Assembly: GCF_016803395.1 (NCBI RefSeq)
Contig: NZ_JAEVHL010000006.1
Coordinates: 25,108-89,107 of the forward strand
Length of the DNA: 64,000 bases
From: Micromonospora tarensis
GTDB taxonomy: Bacteria; Actinomycetota; Actinomycetes; Mycobacteriales; Micromonosporaceae
Reading direction: 5' to 3'
Positions 23,816 to 41,168 of this stretch are shown here, one piece after another (position 1 is the first letter of the stretch; every line of letters begins with the position of its first letter). The position numbers and the translations under genes were made by a program. Below the pieces are notes generated by a model. It worked only from the letters and a program-made list of their open reading frames with translations, did no database searches and was not told the DNA's origin.

Positions 23816-26800
23816 GTGCGTGGACCAGTCGGTCCACGTCGGCCTGGTCGATGGCGACGAGCGGGAAGTCCGACGGGGTACGAGCGATGGTGTCGTCCTG
23901 CCGGCCGTGCTCGGCCAGCTCGGTCACCACCTCCCGCCACGTCGAGACGAACTCGTCCACCTCGGCCTCGGTGAACAACCCGGCCGGCCACGACCACCGG
24001 CTGTACAGGCTCGGGCCGTCCGGTCCGTCCAGGGCGGACATCTGTACGGCGAGCGCGTGCGTGACCGGGACGTCCGAGTGGTCGACGCTGCCGGCCAGGG
24101 CCTCGTCGTCGGCCTCCCAGGCGCCATCCACCGGTGCCTCGGAGCCGACCGTCCGCCCCAGATAGTTGAAGGCGATCTGCGGACTGGCGAGCTGGGCCAG
24201 CACCGGCGCGGTCTGCGGGTTGAGGTGTCGCAGCAGGCCGAAGTGGAAGCCGTGCGCGGGCAGCGTCGCGAGCTGCTCCTTGACCCGCTTGATGGCAGCG
24301 CCGAGGTCGGCTCCGTCGGTCAGCGACCGCAGCCGGACCGGCGCGTACGCGGTGAACCAGCCGACCGTGCGGGACAGCTCGGCGCCGTCGATCTCCTGGC
24401 GTCCGTGCCGCTCGACGTCGACCAGCACACCATCGGTACGACCGCGTCCCCGGGCGGCGCTCCACCGTTCGACAGCCACCCCGAGGGCGGTCAACAGGAT
24501 GTCGGCCGCGCCGGTGGCGTAGCGGGCCGGCAGTCGGGTCAGCAGCGGTTGCGCCTCGTCGGCCGGCACCGTGAGTTCGACCGAGCGCAGCGCGCCGGTG
24601 ACGTCCTGACCGCGGTCGAGCGGTCGGTGCGCCAACTGTGGATCGCCGGTGCCGAGCAGGTCGGTCCAGACCGGCAGCTCGTCCAGCACCTCCGGCCGGC
24701 TCGACCGGGCCACCAACTTCTCCGCCCAGGCCCGGAACGAGGTGCCGATCGGCGCCAGCGCCACCGGTCGTCCGGCGCTGACGGCCTCGTAGGCCTCGCG
24801 CAGGTCGGGTAGGAGGATCCGCCAGGAGACCACGTCGACCGCCAGGTGGTGCACGACCAGCAGGAGCTGGGACGTGCCGTCCGGTCCCGCGTCGAACCAG
24901 ACGGCCCGCAGCACCTCGCCGCGCTCGGGGTCGAGCCCCTGCTGCGCCTGCGCCTCCGCGGTCCGCAGCGCCTCGGTCAGCGCCGCACCGGACAGGCCGT
25001 GCACCGGCACCCGGCGCAACAGCCCGTCGGCGAGACCGGATTGCTGCGGTTGGGTTTCCAGGCTCCACAGTTGGTTGCCGCCCCGACGCGTCAGCCGCAG
25101 TCGCAGCATGTCGTGGTGGTTCACCAGCGCCTGTAGCGCCGTGGTCAGCCGGTCCTCGTCGCAGCCCGCCGGCAGGCGCAGCATGACCTGCTGACTGAAG
25201 CGGTCGACCGGGCCACCCCGCTCACGCATCCAGTGCATGACCGGCGTCAGCGGCACCGCGCCGATTCCGTCCGCGTCGCCTTCCTGCCGGGTGGACGTGT
25301 CAGTGCTGGCGGCGGCCGCGAGATCCCCGATGGTGCGGTGGCGCAGCACGTCGCCGGCGGTGAACCGGATACCGGCGCGCCGCGCCCGGCTGACGAGTTG
25401 GATGGACACGATGCTGTCGCCGCCGAGGTCGAAGAAGCCGTCGTCGATGCCGACCGAGGCCACCCCGAGCAGCTCGCCGACCAGCGTGCAGAGCACCTCC
25501 TCGGTGCGGTTGCGTGGCGGCCGGGCGCCGTCCGTACTGGCGATCACGGGTACCGGCAGGCCGGCCCGGTCCACCTTGCCGTTCGGGGTCAGTGGCACCG
25601 CGTCGAGCACCACGACGACTGCCGGGACCAGCTGCTCGGGCAGCCGGTCGTGCAGCCAGGCCCGCAGGTCGGCGCCGGTCACCCCGTCGCCGGCGGTGAC
25701 GTACGCGACGAGCTGCCGTTGCCCCGGCTGGTCCTCACGCACCACGGCGACCGCCTGGGCCACCGCGGCGTGCCCGGCCAGGACGGCCTCGACCTCACCG
25801 AGTTCGATCCGATGCCCTCGGATCTTCACCTGGTTGTCAGCGCGGCCGACGAACTCCAGCTCCCCGCCGGCACGCCAGCGCACCAGGTCCCCGGTGCGGT
25901 ACATCCGGGCCCCGACGGCGCCGAACGGCTCCGCGACGAAGCGTTCGGCGGTCCGGCCGGGCAATCCGAGGTAACCACGGGCGACGCCGTCACCGGCGAT
26001 GTACAGCTCGCCGACAGTGCCGACACCGACCGGCTGCAACCGGGCGTCCAGCACGAACAAGCGGGTGTTCCACAGCGGGGTACCGATCGGCGGGTGCTCC
26101 GCGCCGTCGAGCGGGGCGCTCATCGACGCGGCGACCGTCGTCTCGGTCGGGCCGTACACGTTAAGCAGTCGCCGGCCCCGCGACCATCGGCCCACCAGCT
26201 CCGGCGCCGCCGGCTCGCCGCCGACGACGAGGGTGCGAAGGCTGCTCAGTGGTACGTCGGGAAGCGTCCCGAGCACACCGGCGGTGACCTGCAGGTGGGT
26301 GATGCCGTGCCGGTCGATCAGATCGGTCAGCTCCTCGCCGACGGGAAGCCGGGACCCCGGGGCCAGCACCAGCGTCGCGCCGGACAGCAGGGCCGTCGCC
26401 AGGTCGGCGATCGACACGTCGAACGACGGTGAGACGGCCTGCAACACCCGGTCGCCCGGGGCGATGCCGAGCCGCTCGGCGTGCGCGCCCGCCATGCTGG
26501 CGAGGCCGGTGTGCGTTACCGCCACCCCCTTGGGCACGCCAGTGGACCCGGAGGTGTAGATGAGGTAGGCCGCGTTGGAGGCCAGCACCGGCAGCGTCGA
26601 CTCGACCGGCGCGCCCGCCGCCACCTGGGCGGCGACGCGCGGCTCGTCCAGGATGACGCAGCTACCCGCCCACGCCTCGGTGACGGCCGTCTCGACCGCG
26701 CCCAGAGTGAGCACCACCTCGGGCGACGCGTCGGCGAGCAGGGTCCGCAGCCGCTGCGTGGGCAGCGCGGTGTCGATGGGCAGGTACACGCCGCCGGCCT

Positions 26801-29800
26801 GCCAGACCGCCAGTACGGCGGTCAGCCAGGACACCGACCGGGGTACGGCGACCCCGACGACCGACTCGGCGCGCACGCCCAGGCCGGTCAGGTACGCCGC
26901 GAGCCGGTCCACGTCGGCCGCCAACTCGGTGTACGACAGCGTGGCTCCGGTCGTCGCGTCCACCACGGCCGGCAACTCCGACCATGCGGCGGGACGCTCG
27001 GCGAACAGTGCCGCCATCGATCCCGATGACACCGGGCGGGTGGCGGCGCCCCACTCGACGAGCACCCGCTCGCGCTCCGCCGCCGGCAGCAGGGGCAGGT
27101 CGTGGACCGACACCTCCGGCTGAGCGGCGGCAGAGCGCAGCAGCGTGCCGAGCGCGGCGGCCAGCCCCTTGATGGTGCCCTGGTCGAACAGCTCGGTGAG
27201 GTAGTTCAGCCGGCCGCGCAGACCGGCCGGCCGGCCCTGCGCGTCGAACTGCTCGGCGATCTCGACGCACAGCTCCGCCTTGGCGGCGGCGTTCTCGACG
27301 GTGACCGGTTCGACGGTCAGCCCGGGCATCTCGAGTCGTGCCGGCAGGTTGTTCTGGAATACCAGGAACACCTGGAAGAGCGGGTTGTACACGGTCGACC
27401 GGCCGGGCCGCAGCGCGTCGACGAGCTGTTCGAACGGCAACTCCTGGTGGGAGTACGCGGCGAGGTCGCTGGCCCGGACCCGGGCCAGCAGTTCGACGAA
27501 GGTCGGCTCGCCACCGGTGTCGGTCCGCAGGACCAGGGTGTTGACCAGGAACCCGACCAGTTCGTCGAGTTCGGGCTCGGTACGCCCGGCGACCGCGGTA
27601 CCGATCGCTATGTCGGTCTCCGAGCCGGAGCGGGCCAGCAGAACGGCGAGCGCGGCCTGGAGCACCATGAACAGCGTGACGTGGTTGGCGCGGGCCAACT
27701 CGGCCAGGCGCTCGTGCGACTCCGCGTCGAGCGCGAAGTCGACGGTGTCGCCGGCCGTTCCGGTCTGCCCGGACCGGGGCCGGTCGGTCGGCAGCGGCAT
27801 CTCGTCCGGCAGGCCCTCGAGCGCGCTGCGCCAGTGGTCGAGCTGCTGGTCGCCGAGGCCCTCCAGCAGCTCCCGCTGCCAGAACGTGTAGTCGGCGTAC
27901 TGCACGGCCAGCGGGGTGAACGACGGCGGGTGGCCGGCGTGCCGAGCCGTGTACGCCACGGACAGGTCCCGGGCCAGCGGGGCGTTGGACCAGCCGTCGG
28001 TGGCGATGTGGTGCACGGTCAGCAGCAGCACGTGCTCGTCCGGACCGCAGGCGAACAGCGTGGCCCGCAGCGGCAGCTCACCGGCCAGGTCGAAGCCGCG
28101 ATCGGCGGCCTCGGCGAGCGCGACGTCGAGGTCGTCCGGCCCGGTCACCACCTGCTCCACCACCGGCAACTCGACGTGCTCCACCGGGAGGATCCGCTGG
28201 TACGGCCGGCCGTCCTGGTCCGGGTAGACGGTGCGCAGGCTCTCGTGCCGACCGACCACGTCGTTGAGCGCCGCGGCCAGCGCGTCCCGGTCGAGCCGGC
28301 CGGTCAGCCGGATGCCGATCGGAACGTTGTAGGCGCCGCTGGGGCCGTGCAGCCGGTTGAGGTACCACAGTCGCAGCTGCGCCGACGACAGCGGAATCCG
28401 CTCCGGTCGCGGACGCGGTACCAGCGCGGGTCGCACCGCGTCGCCGAGCGGGCTCGCGGCGAGACGCGCCGCCATGCTGCCCGGCGTCGGCGCGTCGAAC
28501 ACCGCCCGTACCTCCAGCGCGGGGCTGAGCGTCGCCCGGATCAGGCTGGTCAGCCGGATCGCGCTGAGGGAGTTTCCGCCGTGGCTGAAGAAGTCGTCGT
28601 CGACGCCGACCTCGTCGACGCCGAGCACCTCCGCGAACAGGCCACAGAGGATCTCCTCCTGCGGCGTGCGGGGGGCCCGGGCATCGGCCGCGGTGGTGAA
28701 GTCGGGCTGCGGGAGGGCGGCCCGGTCGAGCTTGCCGTTCGCGGTCAGCGGTAGGGCGTCGAGCACCAACACGGCGTCCGGGACCATGTACGCCGGCAGC
28801 GCCTCGGCCAGCCGGCTCCGCAGGGTCGCCGGGTCCAGCCGGTGCCCGGCGGCCGGCACCGCGTAGGCGACCAGCGCGGCGTCGTCGGCGCGGTCGGTGC
28901 GGACGATGACGGCCTGGCCGGCCACCCCCGGGCAGGCGGCCACCGCGGCGGCCACCTCGCCCAGCTCGATCCGGAACCCGCGCAGCTTGACCTGGTCGTC
29001 GGCCCGGCCGACGAAGACCAGATCGGGCCGGTCCGGGTCGGCGTCCCGGCCGGGCACCCAGCGGGCCAGGTCACCCGTGCGGTACATCCGCTCGCCCGCC
29101 GGGCCGAACGGGTCCGGGACGAACCGCTCGGCGGTGAGCGCGGCCCGGTTGAGGTAGCCGCGGGCCAGACCCGAGCCGGCCAGGTAGAGCTCACCCGCGG
29201 TGCCGAGCGGCACCGGGCGCAGGCGGGCGTCCAGCACGTAGGTGCGGGCGTTGCCCTGTGGACGGCCGATCGGCACCGGGCCGGCCAGCGCGGGAGCCTC
29301 CGGTTCGATCAGGAACTCGGTGCAGTTGACGGTGGCCTCGGTCGGCCCGTAGACGTTCCACACCCGGGCGTTCGGGTGCTCGGCGCGCCAGGACTGCAAC
29401 GCCTCGCCGTTGAGCGCCTCGCCGCCGAGGAGCAGTTCGGTGCTGGGCGAGAACCGCGCCGGCAGCGCCGCGAGCAGCGGCAGGTGGCTTGGCGTGGCCT
29501 TCATGAAGGTGGCCGGAGTGTCCGCGAGGCGGCGGCCGACCTCCGGGTCGTCGTGCAGCTCGGCGAGCAGCACGGTGCCGCCGACGACCAGGGGGGTGAA
29601 CAGCCCGGTGACGGTCAGGTCGAACGACACCGGGGAGTGCACGATGGTCAACCCGGTGGCACCCGGGTAGGTCTGCCCGGTCCAGGTCAGGTAGTCGACC
29701 ACCGAACTGTGCGTGACCACCACGCCCTTGGGCCGTCCGGTGGAGCCGGAGGTGTAGATGACGTAGGCGGGGTGCCGCACATCCAACGGGGCGATCCGCT

Positions 29801-32800
29801 GCCCGTCGGTCGGGTCGGTGGTCGGCTGTTCCCGGGTCGCGCCGGCGACGCCCGGGGCGTCGAGCACCAGCCGCGGCACGTCGGTGCCGGGCAGCTGTCC
29901 GTCGATCTCGCGGTTCGTGACCACCAGCGCGGGGGCCGCGTCGCCCAACATGTAGGCGATCCGCTCCGCGGGATAACCCGGATCGATCGGCACGTACGCC
30001 CCGCCGGCCTTGAGCACCGCCAGCAGGGTGACCACCAGCTCCGGGGACCGGTCCAGGGCGACCGCGACCAGCCGCTCCGGGCCGACGCCACGGGCGATCA
30101 GCTCGTGGGCGAGGCGGTTGGCGCGCGCGTTCAGCTCGGCGTAGGACAGCTCCGCGCCGGCGTGCACCACCGCGGTCGCCTCGGGCGTGCTGGCCACCGC
30201 GGCCTGGAAGAGCTCGACGACGGTGACCGGCGGGACCGGGACGATCGGCCCCCGCCACGCGGCGTCGCGCGGCACCTCGCCGGCGGCCGCGTCGAGCTGG
30301 CCGACCGGGGTGTGCGGCGCGGCGACGAACGCCTCGATCAGCTGGTTGAACCCGACGGCGGCGGTGCTGACGGCGGCGGCACCGATCACCTCCGGCTGGA
30401 AGTACCAGTTCACCAGCATGCGGCGTTGCTCGTGCATCACCACGATGCCCAGCGGGTAATGGTTGTCGCCCCGGGTGTCGACGTCGGTCAGTTCGAGGCC
30501 GGCCACCACATCGGTGGTCGCGGTCGGGAAGTTCTCGAAGACCACAGCGGTGTCGAAGAGGGTGGACAGGCCGGCCAGCCGTTGCAGGTCGGTCAGTCCG
30601 AGGTAGTGGTGGGCGAGCAGCTCCGCCTTGCGTTCCTGCAGCTCGGTGACGATGGCCAGGAGCGAGCGTTGCGGGTCGACGCGCACACGTACCGGCACGG
30701 TGTTGCTGAAGAGGCCGACCATGCGCTCCACGCCGGGCAGGTCGGCGGGCCGACCGGAGACGGTCTCGCCGAACAACACGTCGTCACGCCCGGTGAGGCG
30801 GCCGAGCAGGATGCCCCAGAGACCCTGCACCACGTTGTTGACGGTGAGGCCTTCCCGGCGGGCGGCGGCGAACAGCTCGGCCGCGAGTTCGTCGGGAACC
30901 GTCGACTCCAGGCGCTGCGGCAGCCCACCGTAGCCGTGGCCGCCGTCACCGAGCAGGCTCGGTTCGGCGACCCCGTCGAGGGCCTGCGCCCAGGCTCGCT
31001 CCGCCACGGAGCGGTCCTGCGCGGCCAACCAGGAGAGATAGTCGCGGTACGGCTCCACCGCCGGCAGCTCCGCGCCGGCCTCGCCGGCGGTGTAGAGCTC
31101 CAGCAGCTCCCCGGTCAGGATCTGCAACGACCAGCCGTCGAGGAGCATGTGGTGCGCCCCCATCAGCAGCCGGTGCAGGTCGTCACCGATCCGGATGAGG
31201 GTGAAGCGCAGCAGCGGTGGGCTCTGCAGGTCGAAGCGGTGGACCCGCTCGGCGTCGAGCAGCCGGTCCAGTTCGACAGCGCGCTCCGCCTCGGTGCGGT
31301 CGCGCAGGTCGATGGTGGTCCAGGGCACCTCCACCGTCGCGGGGATGACCTGCACCGGGCGGCCGTCCTCGGTGTAGGCGATCCCGGCGCGCAGGTTGTC
31401 GTGCCGTCGCACCAGGGCGTCCGCTGCGGTGCGCAGCGCGGCGACGTCCAGGTCGCCCCGGATGTCCATCGCGGCACGGGTGATGTAGACGTCGGCGGCG
31501 GACCGGTCGTACTCGGCGTGGAAGAGCAGCCCTTCCTGGAGCGGAGAGAGCGGCAGCACGTCGGTGAGGCCGGGATGCGCGTCCGCCAGCCGGTCCAGCT
31601 CCGCCTGTGACAGTTCGAGCAGCGGCAGGTCGGACGGGCTCAGCGCGCTGAGCGCCGGACCGTGCGCGACGTGCCTGGCCAGCACCTCGATCGCCCGGAA
31701 CCAGGCGTCAGCCAGCCGTCGGGTCTCCTCCTCGCCGAGGTGACCGCTGGCCCAGGTCCAGGTCGCCTTGAGGACGTAGCCGTCGGGGCCGGGCACGGTG
31801 ACCGCGTTGAGCATCATCGCGTACGGCATCGGCATCGCCGGGTCGGGATCACCGCCGATGCCCTCGTCCTCCACGCCGTTGTCGACGCGGCCCAGGTAGT
31901 TGAAGGCGATCTGCGGCTGGGGCAGCCGGGCCAGGACGGCGGCGGCGCGGGGGTTGAGGTACCGCAGCAACCCGTAGCCCAGACCGCTGTCCGGGATCGC
32001 TCGCAGCTGCTCGCGCACCGCCCGCACCGCGGCGGTCAGGGCGGCGCCGGTCAGTGTCCCGCCGGTCCGCGGGCCCGGATCCAGGTGCACCGGGTACAGG
32101 CTGGTCAGCCATCCGACGGTCCGGGACAGGTCGGTGCCGGCGACGCTCTCGTCCCGGCCGTGTCCCTCCCGGGCGACCAGCACACCGGTCCCGGTGCCCT
32201 GGTGGGACGAGCTGGATCGGGCCCGCCAGTCCGCGACGGCCACGGCGAAGGTGGCCAGCAGCACCTCGTCGATCTCGGCGTGCAGGGCGGCCGGCAGCGG
32301 GCCGAGTAGCGTCCGGGTCACCGTGGCCGGCAGCGTCACGGTCAACGAGCGGGCGGTCGCCGCCGTGTCGGTGCTCGGGTCGAGCGGCCGGTCCACCAGC
32401 AGCGGATCCGGGCAGCTCAGGATCTGCCGCCACAGCGGCAGCTGCCGGATGGTGCCCGGCTCGGCGGCGAGTGCGATCAGGTGCTGCGCCCAGCTTCGCA
32501 GCGAGGTTCCCACCGGCGCCAGTCGCACGGCCTCGCCGGCCTCCAGCGCGGCGAACGCCTCCGCGAGGTCGGGCAGCAGGATCTGCCAGGAGACCGCGTC
32601 GACGGCGAAGTGGTGCACGAACAGCAGCAGCCGTCCGGGGGTGTCGGCACCGGCGTCGAGCCAGACCGCCGACAGCAGCCGGCCCGCTGCGGGAGCGAGT
32701 CGGGAGATCGCCTCGTCCGACGAGCCCACCGGGGCGGTCGGGTCGTCGACCCGGACGTGGTCCAGGCAGTCCGCGGCCCGCACCGTTCCGCGCGGCCGCA

Positions 32801-35800
32801 CCTCGAGGCTCCACTCGTCGATCTCCTCGAGCCGGTTCAGCCGCAGGCGCAGGGCGTCGTGGTGGTCGATCAGCGCCTGGAGGGCCGCGGCGACCTGGTC
32901 CCGGCTCAGTCCGGCCGGCACCGGCGCGGGCATCGCCTGGTGGAAGCGGTCGATCGGGCCGTTCTGGTCGTGCACCCAGTGCATGATCGGCAGCACCGGG
33001 ACGGAGCCGGTGCCGTCGTCGCTGACCGGCGCCGCCGGCGCCTCCGGCTCGGCTGGCGGCGTCGACTCCGCGATCGCCTCGGCGAGACCGGCGACGGTCT
33101 TGCGGGTGAACAGGTCGCGGGGGCTGATCCGCAGCCCGGTCTTGCGGGCGCGGCTGACCAGCTGGATGGAGATGATGCTGTCGCCGCCGAGCTCGAAGAA
33201 GTTGTCGTCGATGCCTACCGTGGGCACCTTCAGGACCTCGGCGAAGAGCTGGCAGAGCTGCTCCTCCAGCGGGTTGCGAGGCTGCCGCCCGGTGCTCGAC
33301 GGCTCGGTCTCCGGCTCCACCAGCGCGGCCCGGTCGAGCTTGCCATTCTCCGTCACCGGCAGCGCGGCGAGCGCAACCACCAGTGCGGGCACCATGTATT
33401 CCGGCAGCAGCTCGCCGACGTGCGCCCGCAACACCTCCGGGTCGACGACGTCCTGCGCCGTGGGCACCACGTAGGCGACCAGCTGCGGCTGGCCACCCGA
33501 GGCCGACCGGACGATCACCGCGGCCTGATCCACCGAGGGGTGCCGGGCCAGCGCCGACTCGATCTCGGCGAGCTCGACCCGGAACCCACGGATCTTGATC
33601 TGGTGGTCGCTGCGGCCGAGGAACTCCACGAGACCGTCGGCCCGCCAGCGCACCACGTCACCGGTCCGGTACATCCGGGCGCCGCCATCCTCGAAGGGGC
33701 AGGCGACGAAGCGGTGCGCGGTCAGCCCGGGGTGGTGCAGGTATCCCCGCGCCAACCGGCCGCCGGAGACGTAGAGCTCACCCGCGACACCCGGCGGGGT
33801 GGGGCGCAGTTCCGCGTCGAGCACGTAGACCCTGGTGTCCCGTACCGGCCTGCCGATCGGCGGTGGGTCGGACAGCCCGTCCAACGGATCGCTGTAGCTG
33901 ACCGCGACGGTGTTCTCGGTGGGGCCGTACCCATTGGTCATCTGCCGTCCGCCGGACCATCGGCGAACCAGTTCGGCGGGCACCGCCTCGCCGCCGACGA
34001 TCAGGTGCCGCAGGTCGGGCAGCTCCGTGGCCGGCGCGCTGGCCAGCACCGCCGGCGGGATGATCGCGTGCGAGACGCGACGCTCCGCCATCAGGGTGGC
34101 CAGCGGTTCGCCGGCGAGGGTGACCGGCGGCGGCACGACCAGGGCGGCGCCGGACAGCAGGGTCACGGTGAGCTCGAGCACCGACATGTCGAAGCTCGGC
34201 GAGCAGAACTGCAGCACCCGGCTGCCGACGCCCAGCCCGAACATGCTGATCTCGGTAGCGACGAAGTCAGCCATGCCGGCATGGCTGACCACGACGCCCT
34301 TCGGCTCGCCGGTCGAGCCGGAGGTGTAGATCAGGTACGCCGGGTTCGTCACCCGCAGCGGCACCGCTCGCTCGCCGTCACCGATCGGGCCGGCGTCGTA
34401 CCCGGCGATCGCGGCCTGGACCGCCGGATCGTCGAGCACCACGACGGTCGCGCCCGGGGTGGGCGGGAGCGTGTCGACGAGAGCCGCGACGGTGAGCACC
34501 ACCGCGGGGCGGGCGTCAGCCAGCATGTACGCGAGCCGCCCGGTCGGGTACTCGGGATCGAGCGGGAGGAACGCGGCACCGGCCTTCAGCACCGCGACCG
34601 TGGTCGACGCCGACTCCACCGAGCGGTACAGCATGAACGCGACGACGTGCTCGGGCCGCACGCCGAGCGTCATCAGGTGCCGCGCCAACTGGTTGGTGTT
34701 GGCGTCGAGCTCGGCGTACGTCAGCGACCGTCCGGCGGACTCCACCGCGACCGCCGCCGGATTCTCCGCGACCCGCTCGGCGAACAGCGCGGGGAACGTG
34801 GCTCGGGCCCGGGGCTCGCCGGTCTCGTTCCAGTCGGCCAGGATCCGGCCACGCTCCGCGGACGACAGCAGGTCGACCCGATCCACCGGCATCGTGAGGT
34901 CGGCGGCCATGGCGGTGAAGGCGCGCCGCAGCCGCTCGCCGAACCGCTGGACGTCGGCGGTGTCGAACATGTCCGGCCGGTAGCGCAGTTGCAGGCGGAG
35001 CTGCCCGTCCAGCACGTGCACGTTGGCGTAGAGGGGGTAGTGACTCGAGTCGAGCACGTCGAAGTGCACGATGTCCAGGTCGCCGGCGATCTTCTGGGCG
35101 GCGTCGAGGTCGAACGGGAAGTTGTCGAAGGCGACCGAGGTGTCGAACAGTTCGCCCTGCTGCCCGGCGACACGCTGCACGTCGGCCATGCCGAGGTACT
35201 GGTAGGGCAGCAGATCCTGCTGGTCGCGCTGCACCTGCTCGAGCATCCGCAGCAGCGAGGTGCCGGGCGCCAGGCGGACCCGCGCCGGCAGCGTGTTGAT
35301 CAGCATGCCGACCATCCGCTCGACACCGGCGATCTCGGGTGGCCGGCCGGCGACGACCGTGCCGAAGACGACGTCCCGCGCGCCGGTCAGCGCGCCGAGC
35401 AGCATCGCCCAGGCGCCGTACACGGCCGTACCCATGGTCAAGCTGTGCCGGCGCAGGTTGGTGGCGAGTTCGGCGGTGACGTCGGCCGGGACTGTGACAA
35501 CGACCTCCTCCGGCACCACGGCGGTACGGTTCGGCTCGACCGCGGTGAGCCGGGTCGGTCCGTCCATACCGGCGAGGGCGGCCTGCCACGCCGCCTCAGC
35601 CTTGCCGGAGTCCTGCCGGTTGAGCCAGGCCAGGTAGTCACGGAACGGCACGACCGGGGTCAGCCCGACCTCGGCGCCGGCCTGCTGGTAGAGCCGGAAC
35701 AGCTCCTCCAGCACGAGCGCCATCGACCACCCGTCGAGCAGGATGTGGTGGAACGACATCAGCAGCCGGTGCCGACGCTCGCCGAGCCGGATCAGCACGA

Positions 35801-36179
35801 AGCGCAGCAGCGGCGGCTTGGCGAGGTTGTAGGAGCGCCGCTGCTCGGTGGACTGCACCCGGGCGAGTTCGGCGTCCCGCTCCTCGGCGGCGAGGCCGGT
35901 CAGGTCGACCTCGGTCCAGGGCAACGTCACGTCGCGCGCCACCACCTGCACCGGGCGTCCGCCCTTGGGTTGCAGGAAGCCGACCCGCAGGTTGGCGTGC
36001 CGACGCAGCAGCGCCTCCGTGCTGGCGCGCATGGCCGACGTGTCCAGATCGCCGTCGAGATCGAGGACCAGCTGAACGGTATAGACGTCTGGCGCCTGCT
36101 CGTCGTAAAGGGCGTGGAACAACAACCCTTCCTGCAACGGAGACAGCGGGAGAATGTCCTCAGGTGCCGATTGCGTCAT
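20674..36179 (-). CDS. four-module NRPS, C-A-T-E / C-A-T / C-A-T-E / C-T-E (last module lacks A)
   Basis: About 5,168 residues once one lost base near 20769 is restored; without it the natural tail ([15 protein letters not shown], stop 20674-20676) is out of frame. Start ATG 36179 ([14 protein letters not shown]) has GGAGG nine bases upstream; ATG 36188 abuts the ribosome site and is unlikely. Anchors (approximate residues): C1 HHILLDG 143, A1 618, T1 GGDSI 998, E1 HHFAVDA 1187; C2 HHMLLDG 1675, A2 2141, T2 GGNSL 2535; C3 HHIATDG 2722, A3 3208, T3 GGDSI 3587, E3 HHLAVDV 3775; C4 HHILLDG 4262, T4 GGDSI 4614, E4 HHLVVDG 4805. Specificity residues: A1 DMLIIGGVAK (unassigned), A2 DLTKLGVVNK (DLTK is the Asp/Asn signature), A3 DVAQVGVVAK (unassigned). 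The leading C domain means it accepts an upstream peptidyl or acyl chain, so it does not start the assembly line. The acidic C-terminal tail after E4 and the short N-terminus of the next NRPS look like a communication-domain pair. Confidence 0.94.
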
Positions 36180-36261
36180 TTCCAGCATCCTCCAACTCGC
36201 CTGCGGAAACGGCCGATCCGGGCAGACGCTACGGGCGTTGCCCGGCGGATTCCGGGGCGTA

Positions 36262-36274
36262 TACAAGACTTGTA
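36262..36274. promoter_or_regulatory. 13-bp palindrome upstream of the first NRPS gene
   Basis: TACAAGACTTGTA is a perfect 6+1+6 inverted repeat of AT-rich character in GC-rich surroundings. It lies in the 104-bp gap between the papC-like stop and the NRPS start, 82 bases before ATG 36179. The one-base centre excludes a terminator hairpin, so it is better read as a possible repressor or activator operator. No regulator for it is identified in the window. Confidence 0.4.
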
Positions 36275-36283
36275 AGCACTTGG

Positions 36284-40938
<4,655 letters not shown>

Positions 40939-41107
40939 GCCGCTCCAGACGAATCAGAGGTGAGCGGAATCGAATTCCTTTTTCGATGCCATTTCTTGGC
41001 CCGCCCGCAGGTGCCGCCCGATGCCGGGGTGTGATGCCGATCAGTGTGCTGACCACGACGGCGCCGACGCCATGCCAGATCGAAAGCGTGAAAGCCGCGA
41101 CAGCAGG

Positions 41108-41158
41108 CAGCACGCCGGCCGGAGCCCGCAATTCGCGGACTCCGGCCGGGAGGTGCTG
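41108..41158 (-). terminator. long terminator hairpin after the MacB-type permease
   Basis: An inner stem of 14 positions with one mismatch (41116-41129 against 41135-41148, loop AATTC) is extended by an outer 6-bp stem CAGCAC/GTGCTG (41108-41113 and 41153-41158). It starts 10 bases beyond the permease stop. There is no U-tract, but the size and position fit a transcription terminator separating the export operon from the P450-pap-NRPS operon. Confidence 0.7.
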
Positions 41159-41168
41159 TGGCGGTTTC

